From: Tabrizicola_A sp044377735
GTDB taxonomy: Bacteria; Pseudomonadota; Alphaproteobacteria; Rhodobacterales; Rhodobacteraceae
Assembly (NCBI GenBank): GCA_044377735.1
Contig: JBILYK010000003.1
Location: forward strand, 45,337 to 109,336
DNA length: 64,000 bases
Direction: 5' to 3'
In this document: piece after piece, positions 8,464 through 16,410 of the stretch
Numbering within the stretch: the first letter of the stretch is position 1
Layout of the letters: each line of letters opens with the position of its first letter
Program-made: the position numbers and the translations under genes
The notes under the pieces: model-generated
Told to the model about the DNA's origin: nothing
What the model saw: the letters and a program-made list of their open reading frames with translations, nothing else
Database searches by the model: none

Positions 8464-9635
8464 TGCAGATCGGAAAATGCCTTTTGCAACCGCGCCACCG
8501 CTTCGACCACCACCGATCGGGGCGTGGCAAGGTTGAAGCGTAGGAACGTCGCACCCCCAAGGCCAAAACTGTCGCCGTGGTTGGCGGCAATCTTTGCGCC
8601 CTTTTCCACCCGCGCGGTAAACTCGGCAGCCGTCATGCCGGTGCCCGCAAAATCCACCCAAGCAAGATAAGTCGCCTCAAGCGGCATCGACCGCAGGCCC
8701 GGAATGGCATTGATCCCAGCATCAAACACTTTGCGATTGCCATCGAGATAGGCGGTCAGCTCATCCACCCAAGCCGCGCCTTCCGGCGAGTAGGCGGCCT
8801 CGGCCATGAACAGGCCAAAGGAATTGGGCGAAACGCCCATGGCGATCATCCGGTCAGCAAACTTTTGGCGCAAGATCGGGTCGGCGATGATCACGTTGCC
8901 CGAATGAGCGCCCGCGATGTTGAACGTCTTGGTGGTGGCCGTCATCATCACCAGACGATCGGCAATCTCAGGCGCGGCATTCGCCATCACGGTGTGGGTT
9001 TGCCCGGGCATCACCAGATCGTGGTGGATCTCATCCGACACCAGCAAAAGGTTATGCCGTTTGCAGAACTCGGCCACGCCGCGCAATTCCTCTGGCGTCC
9101 AGACCCGTCCGCCCGGATTGTGCGGCGAGCACAGGATCATCATCGTCTCACGGCCCGTCAGCATCTTGTCCCAGGTGGCAAAGTCCATTTCGTAGCGGCC
9201 ATTCACCGTGGTTAGCGGGCATTCCGTTACCCCGCGACCAGCGGCCTTAATCACGCGAGCAAAGGCGTGATAGACCGGCGTCGTCAACACAACATCATCG
9301 CCCGGTTTGGTGAAGGCATCAACGCACATCGAGGTGCCGTTGACCAAGCCATGGGTGGTGAAGATCTGGCTACGCTCTACCTCCCAGCCGTGGCGGGTGC
9401 GCATCCACCAGCGGATGGCATCCAGATAGGCGCCCTCATCGCCGTAATAGCCGTAGACGCCATGCGCCAGCATACCCTCTAGCGCGCGCTGCACCGCGAC
9501 AGGTGGGCGGAAATCCATATCTGCCACCCACATGGCGATGCCATCCTTGGCGGGTACGCCATAATAGCCCTCCATCGAGTCCCATTTTACAGAGTGGGTG
9601 CCGAAACGATTGATTGGGGTGTTAAAGTCGGTCAT
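8460..9635 (-). CDS. PatB/MalY-type PLP-dependent C-S lyase (aminotransferase class I/II)
   Basis: 391 residues. ATG at 9635 gives MTDFNTPINRFGTHSVKWD, the usual PatB N-terminus. Fold-type I PLP motifs are present: WVADMDF near 36-42, SPHNPGG at ~170, DEIHHDL at ~201 and the Schiff-base Lys at 236 in TATTKTFNIAG. PatB/MalY proteins cleave cystathionine and other cysteine S-conjugates to pyruvate, ammonia and a thiol in the cytoplasm; some are true aminotransferases. It precedes the L,D-transpeptidase gene with a 4-base overlap and diverges from def across 66 bases. Substrate is not known from sequence. Confidence 0.9.
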   Translation of the reverse strand: MTDFNTPINRFGTHSVKWDSMEGYYGVPAKDGIAMWVADMDFRPPVAVQRALEGMLAHGVYGYYGDEGAYLDAIRWWMRTRHGWEVERSQIFTTHGLVNGTSMCVDAFTKPGDDVVLTTPVYHAFARVIKAAGRGVTECPLTTVNGRYEMDFATWDKMLTGRETMMILCSPHNPGGRVWTPEELRGVAEFCKRHNLLLVSDEIHHDLVMPGQTHTVMANAAPEIADRLVMMTATTKTFNIAGAHSGNVIIADPILRQKFADRMIAMGVSPNSFGLFMAEAAYSPEGAAWVDELTAYLDGNRKVFDAGINAIPGLRSMPLEATYLAWVDFAGTGMTAAEFTARVEKGAKIAANHGDSFGLGGATFLRFNLATPRSVVVEAVARLQKAFSDLQ

Positions 9636-9701
9636 GGCCTGCCTATCGAAATTTGCCTTCCCTACTTGCACCATTCGTCCCTGCGCCGTAAATCCAAAAA
9701 C

Positions 9702-10217
9702 ATGATCCGTCCCATCCTTATCCATCCCGATCCACGCCTGAAAAAGCCTTGTGAGGCTGTGGCTGATGTCACGCCTGAAGTGCGGACCTTGGTCATGGAC
9801 ATGCTGGAAACCATGTATGACGCGCCCGGCGTTGGGCTTGCGGCACCGCAGGTTGGTGTCATGAGGCGGGTTATTGTGATGGATTGCATCAAAGACGGTC
9901 CGCCAGAGCCGATAATCTTGATCAATCCCCGCATCGTTTGGGCGTCTGAAGATGTGAACATCTACGAGGAAGGCTGCCTGTCGATCCCCGAGCAATATGC
10001 CGATGTGAAACGTCCGGCTTCGGTGACGGTGGAATGGATTGACATTGAGGGTGCCATGCAGGAACGCACGTTTAGCGGACTTTGGGCGACCTGCGTGCAG
10101 CATGAGATCGACCACCTCGATGGTAGGCTGTTCATCGATTATCTTGGCCCGCTGAAGCGCCAGATGATCACCCGCAAAATGGAAAAGCTAAAGCGCGAAC
10201 GCGCGCGGTCGTCTTGA
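9702..10217 (+). CDS. def: Peptide deformylase
   Basis: 171 residues. All three deformylase motifs are intact: GVGLAAPQ (43-50), EGCLS (90-94, metal-binding Cys92) and QHEIDH (133-138; metal ligands His134 and His138, catalytic Glu135). The enzyme removes the formyl group from the N-terminal methionine of nascent proteins. ATG at 9702 gives the family N-terminus MIRPILIHPDPRL. Its TGA overlaps the ATG of the next gene, a deformylase paralog, which in turn overlaps fmt, making a compact formylation/deformylation operon. Confidence 0.96.
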   Translation: MIRPILIHPDPRLKKPCEAVADVTPEVRTLVMDMLETMYDAPGVGLAAPQVGVMRRVIVMDCIKDGPPEPIILINPRIVWASEDVNIYEEGCLSIPEQYADVKRPASVTVEWIDIEGAMQERTFSGLWATCVQHEIDHLDGRLFIDYLGPLKRQMITRKMEKLKRERARSS

Positions 10218-10720
10218 TGGCCGTTCGCCGCTGTCTGCCCTGGCCGAATGCCTGCTTGAAAGCCCCCGCCGCCGATGTGCCCGGCATCACCGAGGAGGTG
10301 CGCGCCATTTGGGCAGACATGGTTGATACCATGGACGCCATGCCCGGTTATGGTCTGGCGGCTGTGCAAATTGGCATTCCGCTGCGGCTGGCGGTGGTGG
10401 ATTGTTCCGAGGCGCGCGGGCAGGCCATTTTGATGGCCAACCCCGAAGTGCTGCACGCTTCGGTACAACCGCGCGAGCATGACGAGGCCAGCCCGAACCT
10501 GCCCGGCGTATCGGCTGTGATCGCCCGACCGCGTGCGGTGACCGTGCGGTTTATGAACGAAAAGGGCGAAGTTGAGGAGCGCGATTTCGTCAACCTTTGG
10601 GCTACCTCGGTGCAGCATCAGATCGATCATCTTGCGGGCAAGATGTTTTTCGATCACCTTTCATCGCTTAAACGAAAAATGCTGCTGGCCAAGGCCGAAA
10701 AACAGCGGAAACGGACATGA
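10217..10720 (+). CDS. Deformylase-like paralog lacking catalytic residues
   Basis: 167 residues, collinear with the def product just upstream. Motif 1 is kept (GYGLAAVQ, 44-51). In motif 2 the EGCLS block is EASPN (90-94), so the metal-binding Cys92 is Ser. In motif 3 QHEIDH has become QHQIDH (133-138), so the catalytic Glu135 is Gln. The two His remain. As seen, the protein should not be a normal deformylase; it may be a pseudoenzyme, a regulator or an enzyme with another activity. It overlaps def (TGATG) and fmt (ATGA), so it is translated from the same message. An intact frame and normal length argue for a maintained function. Confidence 0.88.
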   Translation: MAVRRCLPWPNACLKAPAADVPGITEEVRAIWADMVDTMDAMPGYGLAAVQIGIPLRLAVVDCSEARGQAILMANPEVLHASVQPREHDEASPNLPGVSAVIARPRAVTVRFMNEKGEVEERDFVNLWATSVQHQIDHLAGKMFFDHLSSLKRKMLLAKAEKQRKRT

Positions 10721-11610
10721 AAATCATCTTCATGGGCACGCCGGTGTTTTCGGTTTCAGTGTTGAACACGCTGCATCAAGATCATGAAATTGTAGTAGTT
10801 TACTGCCAACCACCCCGTCCCGCGGGGCGTGGGAAGGCCGACCGTCCGACCCCCGTTCACGCCCGCGCGCTGGAGCTGGGCTTGCCAGTACGTCATCCGA
10901 TTTCGCTGCGCAGCGAGGCTGCAGCGAAGGAGATCGTTGATCTTGATGCAGATGTGGCTGTCGTGGTCGCCTATGGGCTGATCTTGCCGCAAGCGATCCT
11001 TGACGCGCCACGCTTTGGCTGCCTGAATATCCACGCTTCGCTTCTGCCACGCTGGCGCGGGGCCGCGCCCATTCAGCGTGCTATTTTGGCGGGCGATGCA
11101 GTAACTGGAATCTGCATCATGCAGATGGAGGCGGGCTTGGATACCGGGCCGGTCTTACTGCGCGAAAGCACACCCATCGGCGGCGAAGAAACCGCCGCAG
11201 ATTTGCATGACCGATTGTCGATCATGGGGTCGCGAATGATTGCTCAGGCTTTGGCCGCATTGCCACTTCCGGCGCAGCCTCAGGCCGTCGAAAGTGTGAC
11301 CTATGCCGCGAAAATCGACAAATCCGAAGCGCGGATCGACTGGACTCGGCCAGCGGTTGAGGTGGATCGGCAGATCCGTGGGCTGTCGCCATTTCCCGGC
11401 GCCTGGTGCCATGTCAATGGCGATCGGGTGAAGCTGTTGCGCTCTCGCCTGGCTGCCGGGCAGGGACGGCCGGGGCAGGTTCTGGGTGGATTGATAATCG
11501 CGTGCGGCGAAGGTGCCGTTGAGGTTACGCTGGCACAGCGCGAGGGTAAAAAGCCGATGCAACCCGAAGAGTTGCTGCGCGGCTTTGCAATGCCAGAATT
11601 CGTTGGTTAG
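10717..11610 (+). CDS. fmt: Methionyl-tRNA formyltransferase
   Basis: 297 residues. The N-terminal formyltransferase domain carries NIHASLLPRWRGAAP with the catalytic Asn104/His106, and Asp142 in GLDTGPVL; the C-terminal OB-like domain begins near residue 205 (IRGLSPFPGAW). It transfers a formyl group from 10-formyl-THF to Met-tRNAi for translation initiation. The ATG overlaps the stop of the deformylase-like gene by 4 bases, so def, the paralog and fmt form one operon. Confidence 0.96.
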   Translation: MKIIFMGTPVFSVSVLNTLHQDHEIVVVYCQPPRPAGRGKADRPTPVHARALELGLPVRHPISLRSEAAAKEIVDLDADVAVVVAYGLILPQAILDAPRFGCLNIHASLLPRWRGAAPIQRAILAGDAVTGICIMQMEAGLDTGPVLLRESTPIGGEETAADLHDRLSIMGSRMIAQALAALPLPAQPQAVESVTYAAKIDKSEARIDWTRPAVEVDRQIRGLSPFPGAWCHVNGDRVKLLRSRLAAGQGRPGQVLGGLIIACGEGAVEVTLAQREGKKPMQPEELLRGFAMPEFVG

Positions 11611-11669
11611 GCATCTTTCATGTACCGGAGCCCGTCCCCATATGACGGATAGGCAATCATGAGGCCAAG

Positions 11670-11903
11670 ATGACCATTGTTCTGTTTCTCATCATCGGCA
11701 TAGCCGCAGGGTTTCTCGCAACCCGGATCATGGGGCTGAACACCGACCCTTTGACGACTGTTGCGATCGGTGTCGCGGGGGCCTTTCTGGGCGGCTTTAT
11801 CCTGCGTGCATTGGTGCTAGTTTCGGGTTGGATGGCAGGTTTCGTCGGCGCGGTTCTTGGCGCTATCCTTTTGATTTGGCTTTGGAAAACCTATCGCCGC
11901 TAA
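11670..11903 (+). CDS. GlsB/YeaQ/YmgE-like small membrane protein
   Basis: 77 residues, almost entirely hydrophobic with three predicted membrane segments (about 2-20, 30-50, 52-72) and glycine-rich turns (GIAAGFLATRIMG, GVAGAFLGGFILR), matching the transglycosylase-associated / GlsB-YeaQ family of small inner-membrane stress proteins of unknown mechanism. ATG at 11670. It lies 59 bases after fmt; no terminator is evident between, so read-through is possible. Its stop overlaps that of the convergent TetR gene. Confidence 0.75.
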   Translation: MTIVLFLIIGIAAGFLATRIMGLNTDPLTTVAIGVAGAFLGGFILRALVLVSGWMAGFVGAVLGAILLIWLWKTYRR

Positions 11904-12406
11904 GGCATCGCCTTTAACAGTTCACTCAGCCGGAACCCCTTGCCACCGGCAGTCTCCCACAGGCAACGGCCTTGCCACGCGGCAAAGATCATCGCCGCCG
12001 CATCGCGCCCTCTTGACCCACCTCCGCGCCGGGCTGCCAAGGCGGTTTCAACTTGCCCGCGCCAAGCCACAGCTGCGGCGCACAACTCCGGTTTGCGCAA
12101 CGAAAGCGCCATTACCTGCGGGCTGGGCAGGGGAATGTTCTTGAGCAGCGCCTGCGCGCCCTTTGACGAGATATAAGCTTTGGCTTCCAGTTCGATTACT
12201 GCCAAAGATAATCGATCCCACTCTGATAGCACCGCGCGGCGAACCATGTCATCAACGGATCCAAACCGCTGCGCGAGGGTGGCCGGTGCCAGCCCGCAAC
12301 GCTGCGACAGGATGCCAAATGTCATGCCCTTCTCGCCCTGCTCTGTAAGGATGGCAAGAAGGTGGGCGGCAACGTCAGCGTCAGATTGGGTTTTTGTGCG
12401 GGCCAT
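11900..12406 (-). CDS. TetR/AcrR family transcriptional regulator
   Basis: 168 residues from ATG at 12406 (MARTKTQSDADVAAHLL). The N-terminal ~50 residues form a TetR-type helix-turn-helix: GMTFGILSQRCGLAPATLAQRFGS. The C-terminal ligand domain is short and not recognisable. No obvious regulated operon is adjacent: the gene upstream on the same strand is a glycosyltransferase-like gene 43 bases away, and the convergent neighbour is a small membrane protein. A short dyad in the 43-base gap is a candidate autoregulatory site. Confidence 0.8.
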   Translation of the reverse strand: MARTKTQSDADVAAHLLAILTEQGEKGMTFGILSQRCGLAPATLAQRFGSVDDMVRRAVLSEWDRLSLAVIELEAKAYISSKGAQALLKNIPLPSPQVMALSLRKPELCAAAVAWRGQVETALAARRGGGSRGRDAAAMIFAAWQGRCLWETAGGKGFRLSELLKAMP

Positions 12407-12410
12407 AAAA

Positions 12411-12437
12411 GTATTATGAACGTTTGTTCGTATTATG
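12411..12437. promoter_or_regulatory. Candidate TetR autoregulatory site
   Basis: In the 43-base gap upstream of the TetR gene lies a dyad GAAC-gttt-GTTC (12418-12429) flanked by two direct copies of GTATTATG (12411-12418 and 12430-12437). Short inverted repeats close to the start codon are typical of TetR operators. The assignment is inference from position only. Confidence 0.35.
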
Positions 12438-12449
12438 CAAGCGTGATCG

Positions 12450-13340
12450 CTAAGCCGTGCCAGCCTGCTCTGTCTCGGAAATCCGGTCGATCCGGCGCAC
12501 GCCCGCTTGTGCCTCCAGCATGCGCTTACCCTGTTTGGCAAGACCAACCTCTTTCAGAATTTCCCACTTTCGGTAATGTACCGTGAAAATCTCACGTCCC
12601 TCAGGCAAAGGTTCTCCTCGAAGTTTGCCACCAAGAATGAAGTGCTGTTCTTCAGGCAGCAAGTTCCATCCAAGGCCTGACTTTTGAATCGCCAAGGGCA
12701 GGCTGATCTGGTCGAGATACGGGCGCCTTCCAGGAATTGCATCATTTTTATCAATAGTTTGTGCTACATCCATCCAGCTCTCTGCGAAGGAATGCCCATG
12801 GGAGTTGCGATGTTGTTCAGGAAACGAAAACAGCCCTGAAGAAAAATAGGGCAACCTTTGTCTAGCACCCTTTTGGCGCATCAGCTTCACACGGCCTTCT
12901 GGAAGGGGCATGCCGCAGGTCTCGTAAATCATGTGCCACGTACTACCGTCGCCCCACCCCATCGAAGCGGCCGGCGTCAGAGACACGTGATCCTCTTTGA
13001 CGATGTTCTCGACCGCGTTGGGGCGCAGACACAAGATGTCGCTGTCGAAAAAGGCCGAAAATTCAGTATCGCGAGGCTCTAGTGTTGCAAGGATCTTGTT
13101 GCCGTGGGGATAGTCCGGTGTAAATCGACCAGCCACTTTGAAGGGGCGCACCTCACAGCTCAGCTTGGCAAGAACGGTCTGCACGTCCTTTGATACCGTC
13201 GCGATCTTGTTATCTGGGCAATAGCCGATCAGCGCGACTGAATCGCCGAACTGCTGGCGCAACGAGCCCGCAAGATAGCAGGCCATCTGCTCATATCGCG
13301 GAGGTTCAACAATGAAATAAATGGTCAAGCGAGGAGACAT
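12450..13340 (-). CDS. Predicted GT-A fold glycosyltransferase-like protein
   Basis: 296 residues from ATG at 13340 (MSPRLTIYFIVEPPRYEQM); an ATG 33 bases upstream is also possible. The central FFDSDILCLRP (Asp99/Asp101) has the form of the DxD motif that binds nucleotide-sugar and metal in GT-A glycosyltransferases, and the N-terminal beta-strand followed by a helix (SLRQQFGDSVALIGYCP) fits the fold. No signal peptide or membrane segment. I do not recognise a named family. It lies back to back with a GT2 fusion gene, across 267 bases that contain repeated and dyad elements, and probably takes part in the same surface-glycan work. Confidence 0.65.
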   Translation of the reverse strand: MSPRLTIYFIVEPPRYEQMACYLAGSLRQQFGDSVALIGYCPDNKIATVSKDVQTVLAKLSCEVRPFKVAGRFTPDYPHGNKILATLEPRDTEFSAFFDSDILCLRPNAVENIVKEDHVSLTPAASMGWGDGSTWHMIYETCGMPLPEGRVKLMRQKGARQRLPYFSSGLFSFPEQHRNSHGHSFAESWMDVAQTIDKNDAIPGRRPYLDQISLPLAIQKSGLGWNLLPEEQHFILGGKLRGEPLPEGREIFTVHYRKWEILKEVGLAKQGKRMLEAQAGVRRIDRISETEQAGTA

Positions 13341-13366
13341 TCGGCACTCTGCTGATCGGCCACAAA

Positions 13367-13454
13367 TAGCCATATTGCAAAGTATGGCGAAGTCCTCCGG
13401 GTCTGTCATCCATAAGAAACGGCGATATTGGCCCAAATGTAGCCATATTCGCAA
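13367..13454. repeat. Dyad and direct repeat in divergent glycosyltransferase promoter region
   Basis: Between the divergent glycosyltransferase genes, GCCATA-N8-TATGGC forms an inverted repeat (13369-13388). The segment TAGCCATATT-GCAA recurs as TAGCCATATTCGCAA at 13440-13454, 73 bases further on. Repeated AT-rich elements in a shared promoter region suggest binding sites for a regulator; the protein is unknown. Confidence 0.4.
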
Positions 13455-13607
13455 CAGTTGTACCGTGAACTTGCCCTGTACAGGCGGTCAATTGCAGGAA
13501 GCCTGCTTGCCGATGACACGGGGCATCGCCTATCGTCCGAAGCAGGAAGAACTCAGGGCAAGCGGCGGGGTGAGTGACCCAGCCTGAAACCGGCAGGAAG
13601 GGCAGAC

Positions 13608-15527
13608 GTGGCGGCGGGACGCAAAGCCAAACAAGCGGCGGCTTCGGCAGATCGGCCGCGGGGGGCATCTGACCTTTGGGGCACTGAGGCGTTTGCCCTC
13701 AAGCGCCACAAAAGCCCTCATGGCCAAGTGACTGCTGTCTCGATGATGAAGGACGAGGGGCCTTTTGTGATCGAATGGGTGGCGCATCATCTGGCCATCG
13801 GGTTCACCGATCTTGTCGTATATACGAACGACTGTTCGGACGGTACAGATGACATGCTTATCCGGCTGGAAGAGCTTGGCCTTTGCCATCACCGGCGTAA
13901 CGTCATCCCGGATGGCATTCGACCGCAACCATCCGCATTGAACTACGCTCAAGACGAGCCGGTGGTCGGCCAGTCTGATTGGGTTATGGTATTTGACGCC
14001 GATGAGTTCCTGTCGATCAAGCACGGCGATGGCACGCTGGATGATCTGATCGCTGCGGCCAAAGCGCAAAACGCCAATGGCATCGTAGTGACATGGCGCA
14101 TCTTCGGCTCTGGTGGTGTGGTGGACTGGAGCCGCGCGCCGGTGACCGAGCAATATCTGATGGCGGCCCCGCCAACATGGAACAAGGGTTGGGGCGTCAA
14201 GACCCTGTTCAGCTTCCATCCCGATTACTGGAAGCTGGGAATTCATCGTCCCAAGATGAAGACGCGCCATATCAAGACCGAGTTTCCCGATCAGGTAAAA
14301 TGGCTGAATGGGTCTGGGCGCGAGATGGAGGATTACTTCAAGTTTCGCGGCTGGCGGTCCATTACCCGGACTGTTGGCTATGACTGGGTGCAGCTTAACC
14401 ATTACGCCGTCAAGTCAGTGGACAGCTATGCCATCCGCAAGATGCGCGGCAACGTGAACAACAAGGCTGACAAATATAACAGTGCTTACTGGTCCTTACA
14501 GGATCGCAACGAGGTGCGCGACGAGACGATGCTGCGATATAGTGAGGTGCGAAACTTGATTATAGCCCAGCTTCTGTCAGATCGAACATTGCGCCGCTTG
14601 CATGATGCGGCGGTGCAACGCGCCGAAACCAAATTGGCGGAGTTGAAAGAGACCGACGACTATCGCAGTCTGGTCACCAGCCTTTCCATAGCTTCGGCGG
14701 TGCCGATCTCGCAGATCGTGGCCAAGCCACCGCAAGCTCGCGACAAGGAAAAGATCGCCACCTTGATGTCGGATGTGGAAAAGCAGCGCGGTGCCAAGGC
14801 GAAGGCCGACCGCAAGTCAGGGCCCAAGGACCCACCGGTTGAGGCGGTGCCCATGGGCTCGTATAATCTCGGCCCCATCGACCTGTCCGCGGACTTGACG
14901 CTAGAGGTTTTTCCAAACCACAGCATGAAGCTGCCGCTCGACTCGCGGGTATTTGCCGCCCATGTTCTGCCGCTTATTCAGGCTGGCAAGTTTGAGCGTG
15001 GCTTGGCCCGCAAGATGCCGCTTGCGCTGGAAAGGCAGGCACGCGTGCTGGAAGTCGGCTCTGCCGTTGGGTTTCTGGCTGGGCATTGTGCCAATATACG
15101 AACGGATGTTCATTTTATCTTGCACGAGGATCAACCTGGCCTGAGACAGATGATGCAGTCTGTCTGCGCCATTTCAAGCCGGACCTTCAACGACCGTTTC
15201 ATTCTATCGGATCAGCGGCTGCTAGATCTGGTCCCTGACCTGACTGCGCTGATCCGGCAAACCAACCCAACGAGTCTCCTTTTGGCGGATGCGCGGCTTG
15301 GTCCGGATATTCTGGCTGCGGCATTCTCCGAGCTACCTGAGGTTCGTCCAACGCAGATCTTTCTATATGGTCGTCTGCTGGAAGCTTGGCACTCGCAACT
15401 GTCTGAGATTCAGCCGTTGCTTCAGTCCTTCGGTTACCAGGCTGAAGCGAGTTTTGATCCCAATATTTGCCGCGCTTTCCGTTTGCAGGCTGACACCACG
15501 TCGCCGCCCGGCAGCGATTTGGAGTGA
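13608..15527 (+). CDS. Family 2 glycosyltransferase fused to degenerate methyltransferase-like domain
   Basis: 639 residues from GTG at 13608, with AGGAAG 7 bases upstream. Residues ~40-330 read as a GT2 (Glyco_tranf_2_4-like) domain: VSMMKDEGPFVIEWVAHHLA, then YTNDCSDGTDDML, and DxD in VMVFDADEF (Asp130/Asp132). A charged linker (~385-410, KQRGAKAKADRKSGPK) follows. From ~440 the sequence looks like a SAM-methyltransferase Rossmann fold, with VLEVGSAVGFLAG (~479) as motif I, but the glycine loop is altered and later motifs are weak, so it may not bind SAM. It heads a plus-strand run with a GT32-like gene and an FkbM methyltransferase, suggesting synthesis or decoration of a surface glycan. 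Confidence 0.75.
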   Translation: MAAGRKAKQAAASADRPRGASDLWGTEAFALKRHKSPHGQVTAVSMMKDEGPFVIEWVAHHLAIGFTDLVVYTNDCSDGTDDMLIRLEELGLCHHRRNVIPDGIRPQPSALNYAQDEPVVGQSDWVMVFDADEFLSIKHGDGTLDDLIAAAKAQNANGIVVTWRIFGSGGVVDWSRAPVTEQYLMAAPPTWNKGWGVKTLFSFHPDYWKLGIHRPKMKTRHIKTEFPDQVKWLNGSGREMEDYFKFRGWRSITRTVGYDWVQLNHYAVKSVDSYAIRKMRGNVNNKADKYNSAYWSLQDRNEVRDETMLRYSEVRNLIIAQLLSDRTLRRLHDAAVQRAETKLAELKETDDYRSLVTSLSIASAVPISQIVAKPPQARDKEKIATLMSDVEKQRGAKAKADRKSGPKDPPVEAVPMGSYNLGPIDLSADLTLEVFPNHSMKLPLDSRVFAAHVLPLIQAGKFERGLARKMPLALERQARVLEVGSAVGFLAGHCANIRTDVHFILHEDQPGLRQMMQSVCAISSRTFNDRFILSDQRLLDLVPDLTALIRQTNPTSLLLADARLGPDILAAAFSELPEVRPTQIFLYGRLLEAWHSQLSEIQPLLQSFGYQAEASFDPNICRAFRLQADTTSPPGSDLE

Positions 15528-15594
15528 CCTGCTAGACTTGCCCCAATCTCGGCTGCAATGTTTCTAAAATCGACACAAAAGAGGCCATTATTTC

Positions 15595-16410
15595 ATGACT
15601 ACCCCCATTCGCCGCCCTGTTGCTTCGCTTTGGATCGGGGAAAAGCTGCATTATCTGAACCAGCTTTGCCTGTTGTCGCATGTCCGGCAGGGTCATCCGA
15701 CAACGCTTTACTGCACCGACAAGGTGTCGAATGTGCCGGAGGGGGTCATCGTAAAGCATGCCACTGATATCATGGCGATTGATATGGACATCGTGCGTCA
15801 GACCTCGGAATCCTTCCTGTCGAATGTGTTTCGCTACAAGATGATTCAGAAAACCGATGCGGTCTGGATAGACTGTGACGCCTATTGCCACAAGCCGTTT
15901 CCCGATGACATGACCCACATCTTCGCCGGTCACGGCTTTCGCGGGGCCCTGAACTGTGGGGTGGTTTACATCCCGCAAAAGGGCGCACTGATGGACCAAC
16001 TTCTTGATTATTATGACAATCTGCCTGCGGCACCGGCGTGGTTTAACAAGCAGCAGAGAAAGCGCATTGAAAAACAGGACACGAGCCTGCCGCAGGCCGT
16101 CCGTATCTACAATGCCGAACGCACCGCTTTTGGTCCGCAGGCGTTCACCTATTTCGCCCAGCAGACCGGCGATTATGAACGGGCGCTCAGTTATGACTAT
16201 CTTTATCCTGTTCCGTTCCAGTTGAACGATGTGTTTTACGACCCTCATTGCAATGTCGAGGGCCATTTCACCGACAATACACTCTCGGTCCATCTCTACA
16301 CCAATGGCACAAGGCCCTGGTGGCGCAAGAACCCGCCGATGGCAGGATCTTACGCTGCGCGCATGTGTGAAAAGCTGGGCGTGAACCCGGCTGGAGCGCT
16401 TGAGGAATGA
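15595..16410 (+). CDS. DxD-motif glycosyltransferase-like protein
   Basis: 271 residues from ATG at 15595. Motif WIDCDAYCHKPFPDD (Asp93/Asp95) resembles the DxD sugar-nucleotide site of GT32/capsular-polysaccharide type glycosyltransferases; the flanking FRYKMIQKTDAV and GALNCGVVYIP fit this fold. No signal peptide. It sits 67 bases after the GT2 fusion and its stop overlaps the ATG of the FkbM methyltransferase (ATGA), so the last two are translationally coupled. Donor and acceptor sugars cannot be inferred. Confidence 0.7.
   Translation: MTTPIRRPVASLWIGEKLHYLNQLCLLSHVRQGHPTTLYCTDKVSNVPEGVIVKHATDIMAIDMDIVRQTSESFLSNVFRYKMIQKTDAVWIDCDAYCHKPFPDDMTHIFAGHGFRGALNCGVVYIPQKGALMDQLLDYYDNLPAAPAWFNKQQRKRIEKQDTSLPQAVRIYNAERTAFGPQAFTYFAQQTGDYERALSYDYLYPVPFQLNDVFYDPHCNVEGHFTDNTLSVHLYTNGTRPWWRKNPPMAGSYAARMCEKLGVNPAGALEE

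Noticed and set aside
8577..9215. 212-residue plus-strand frame opposite the PatB-like gene
   Set aside because: Antisense to a well supported PLP enzyme; no start site or recognisable protein.
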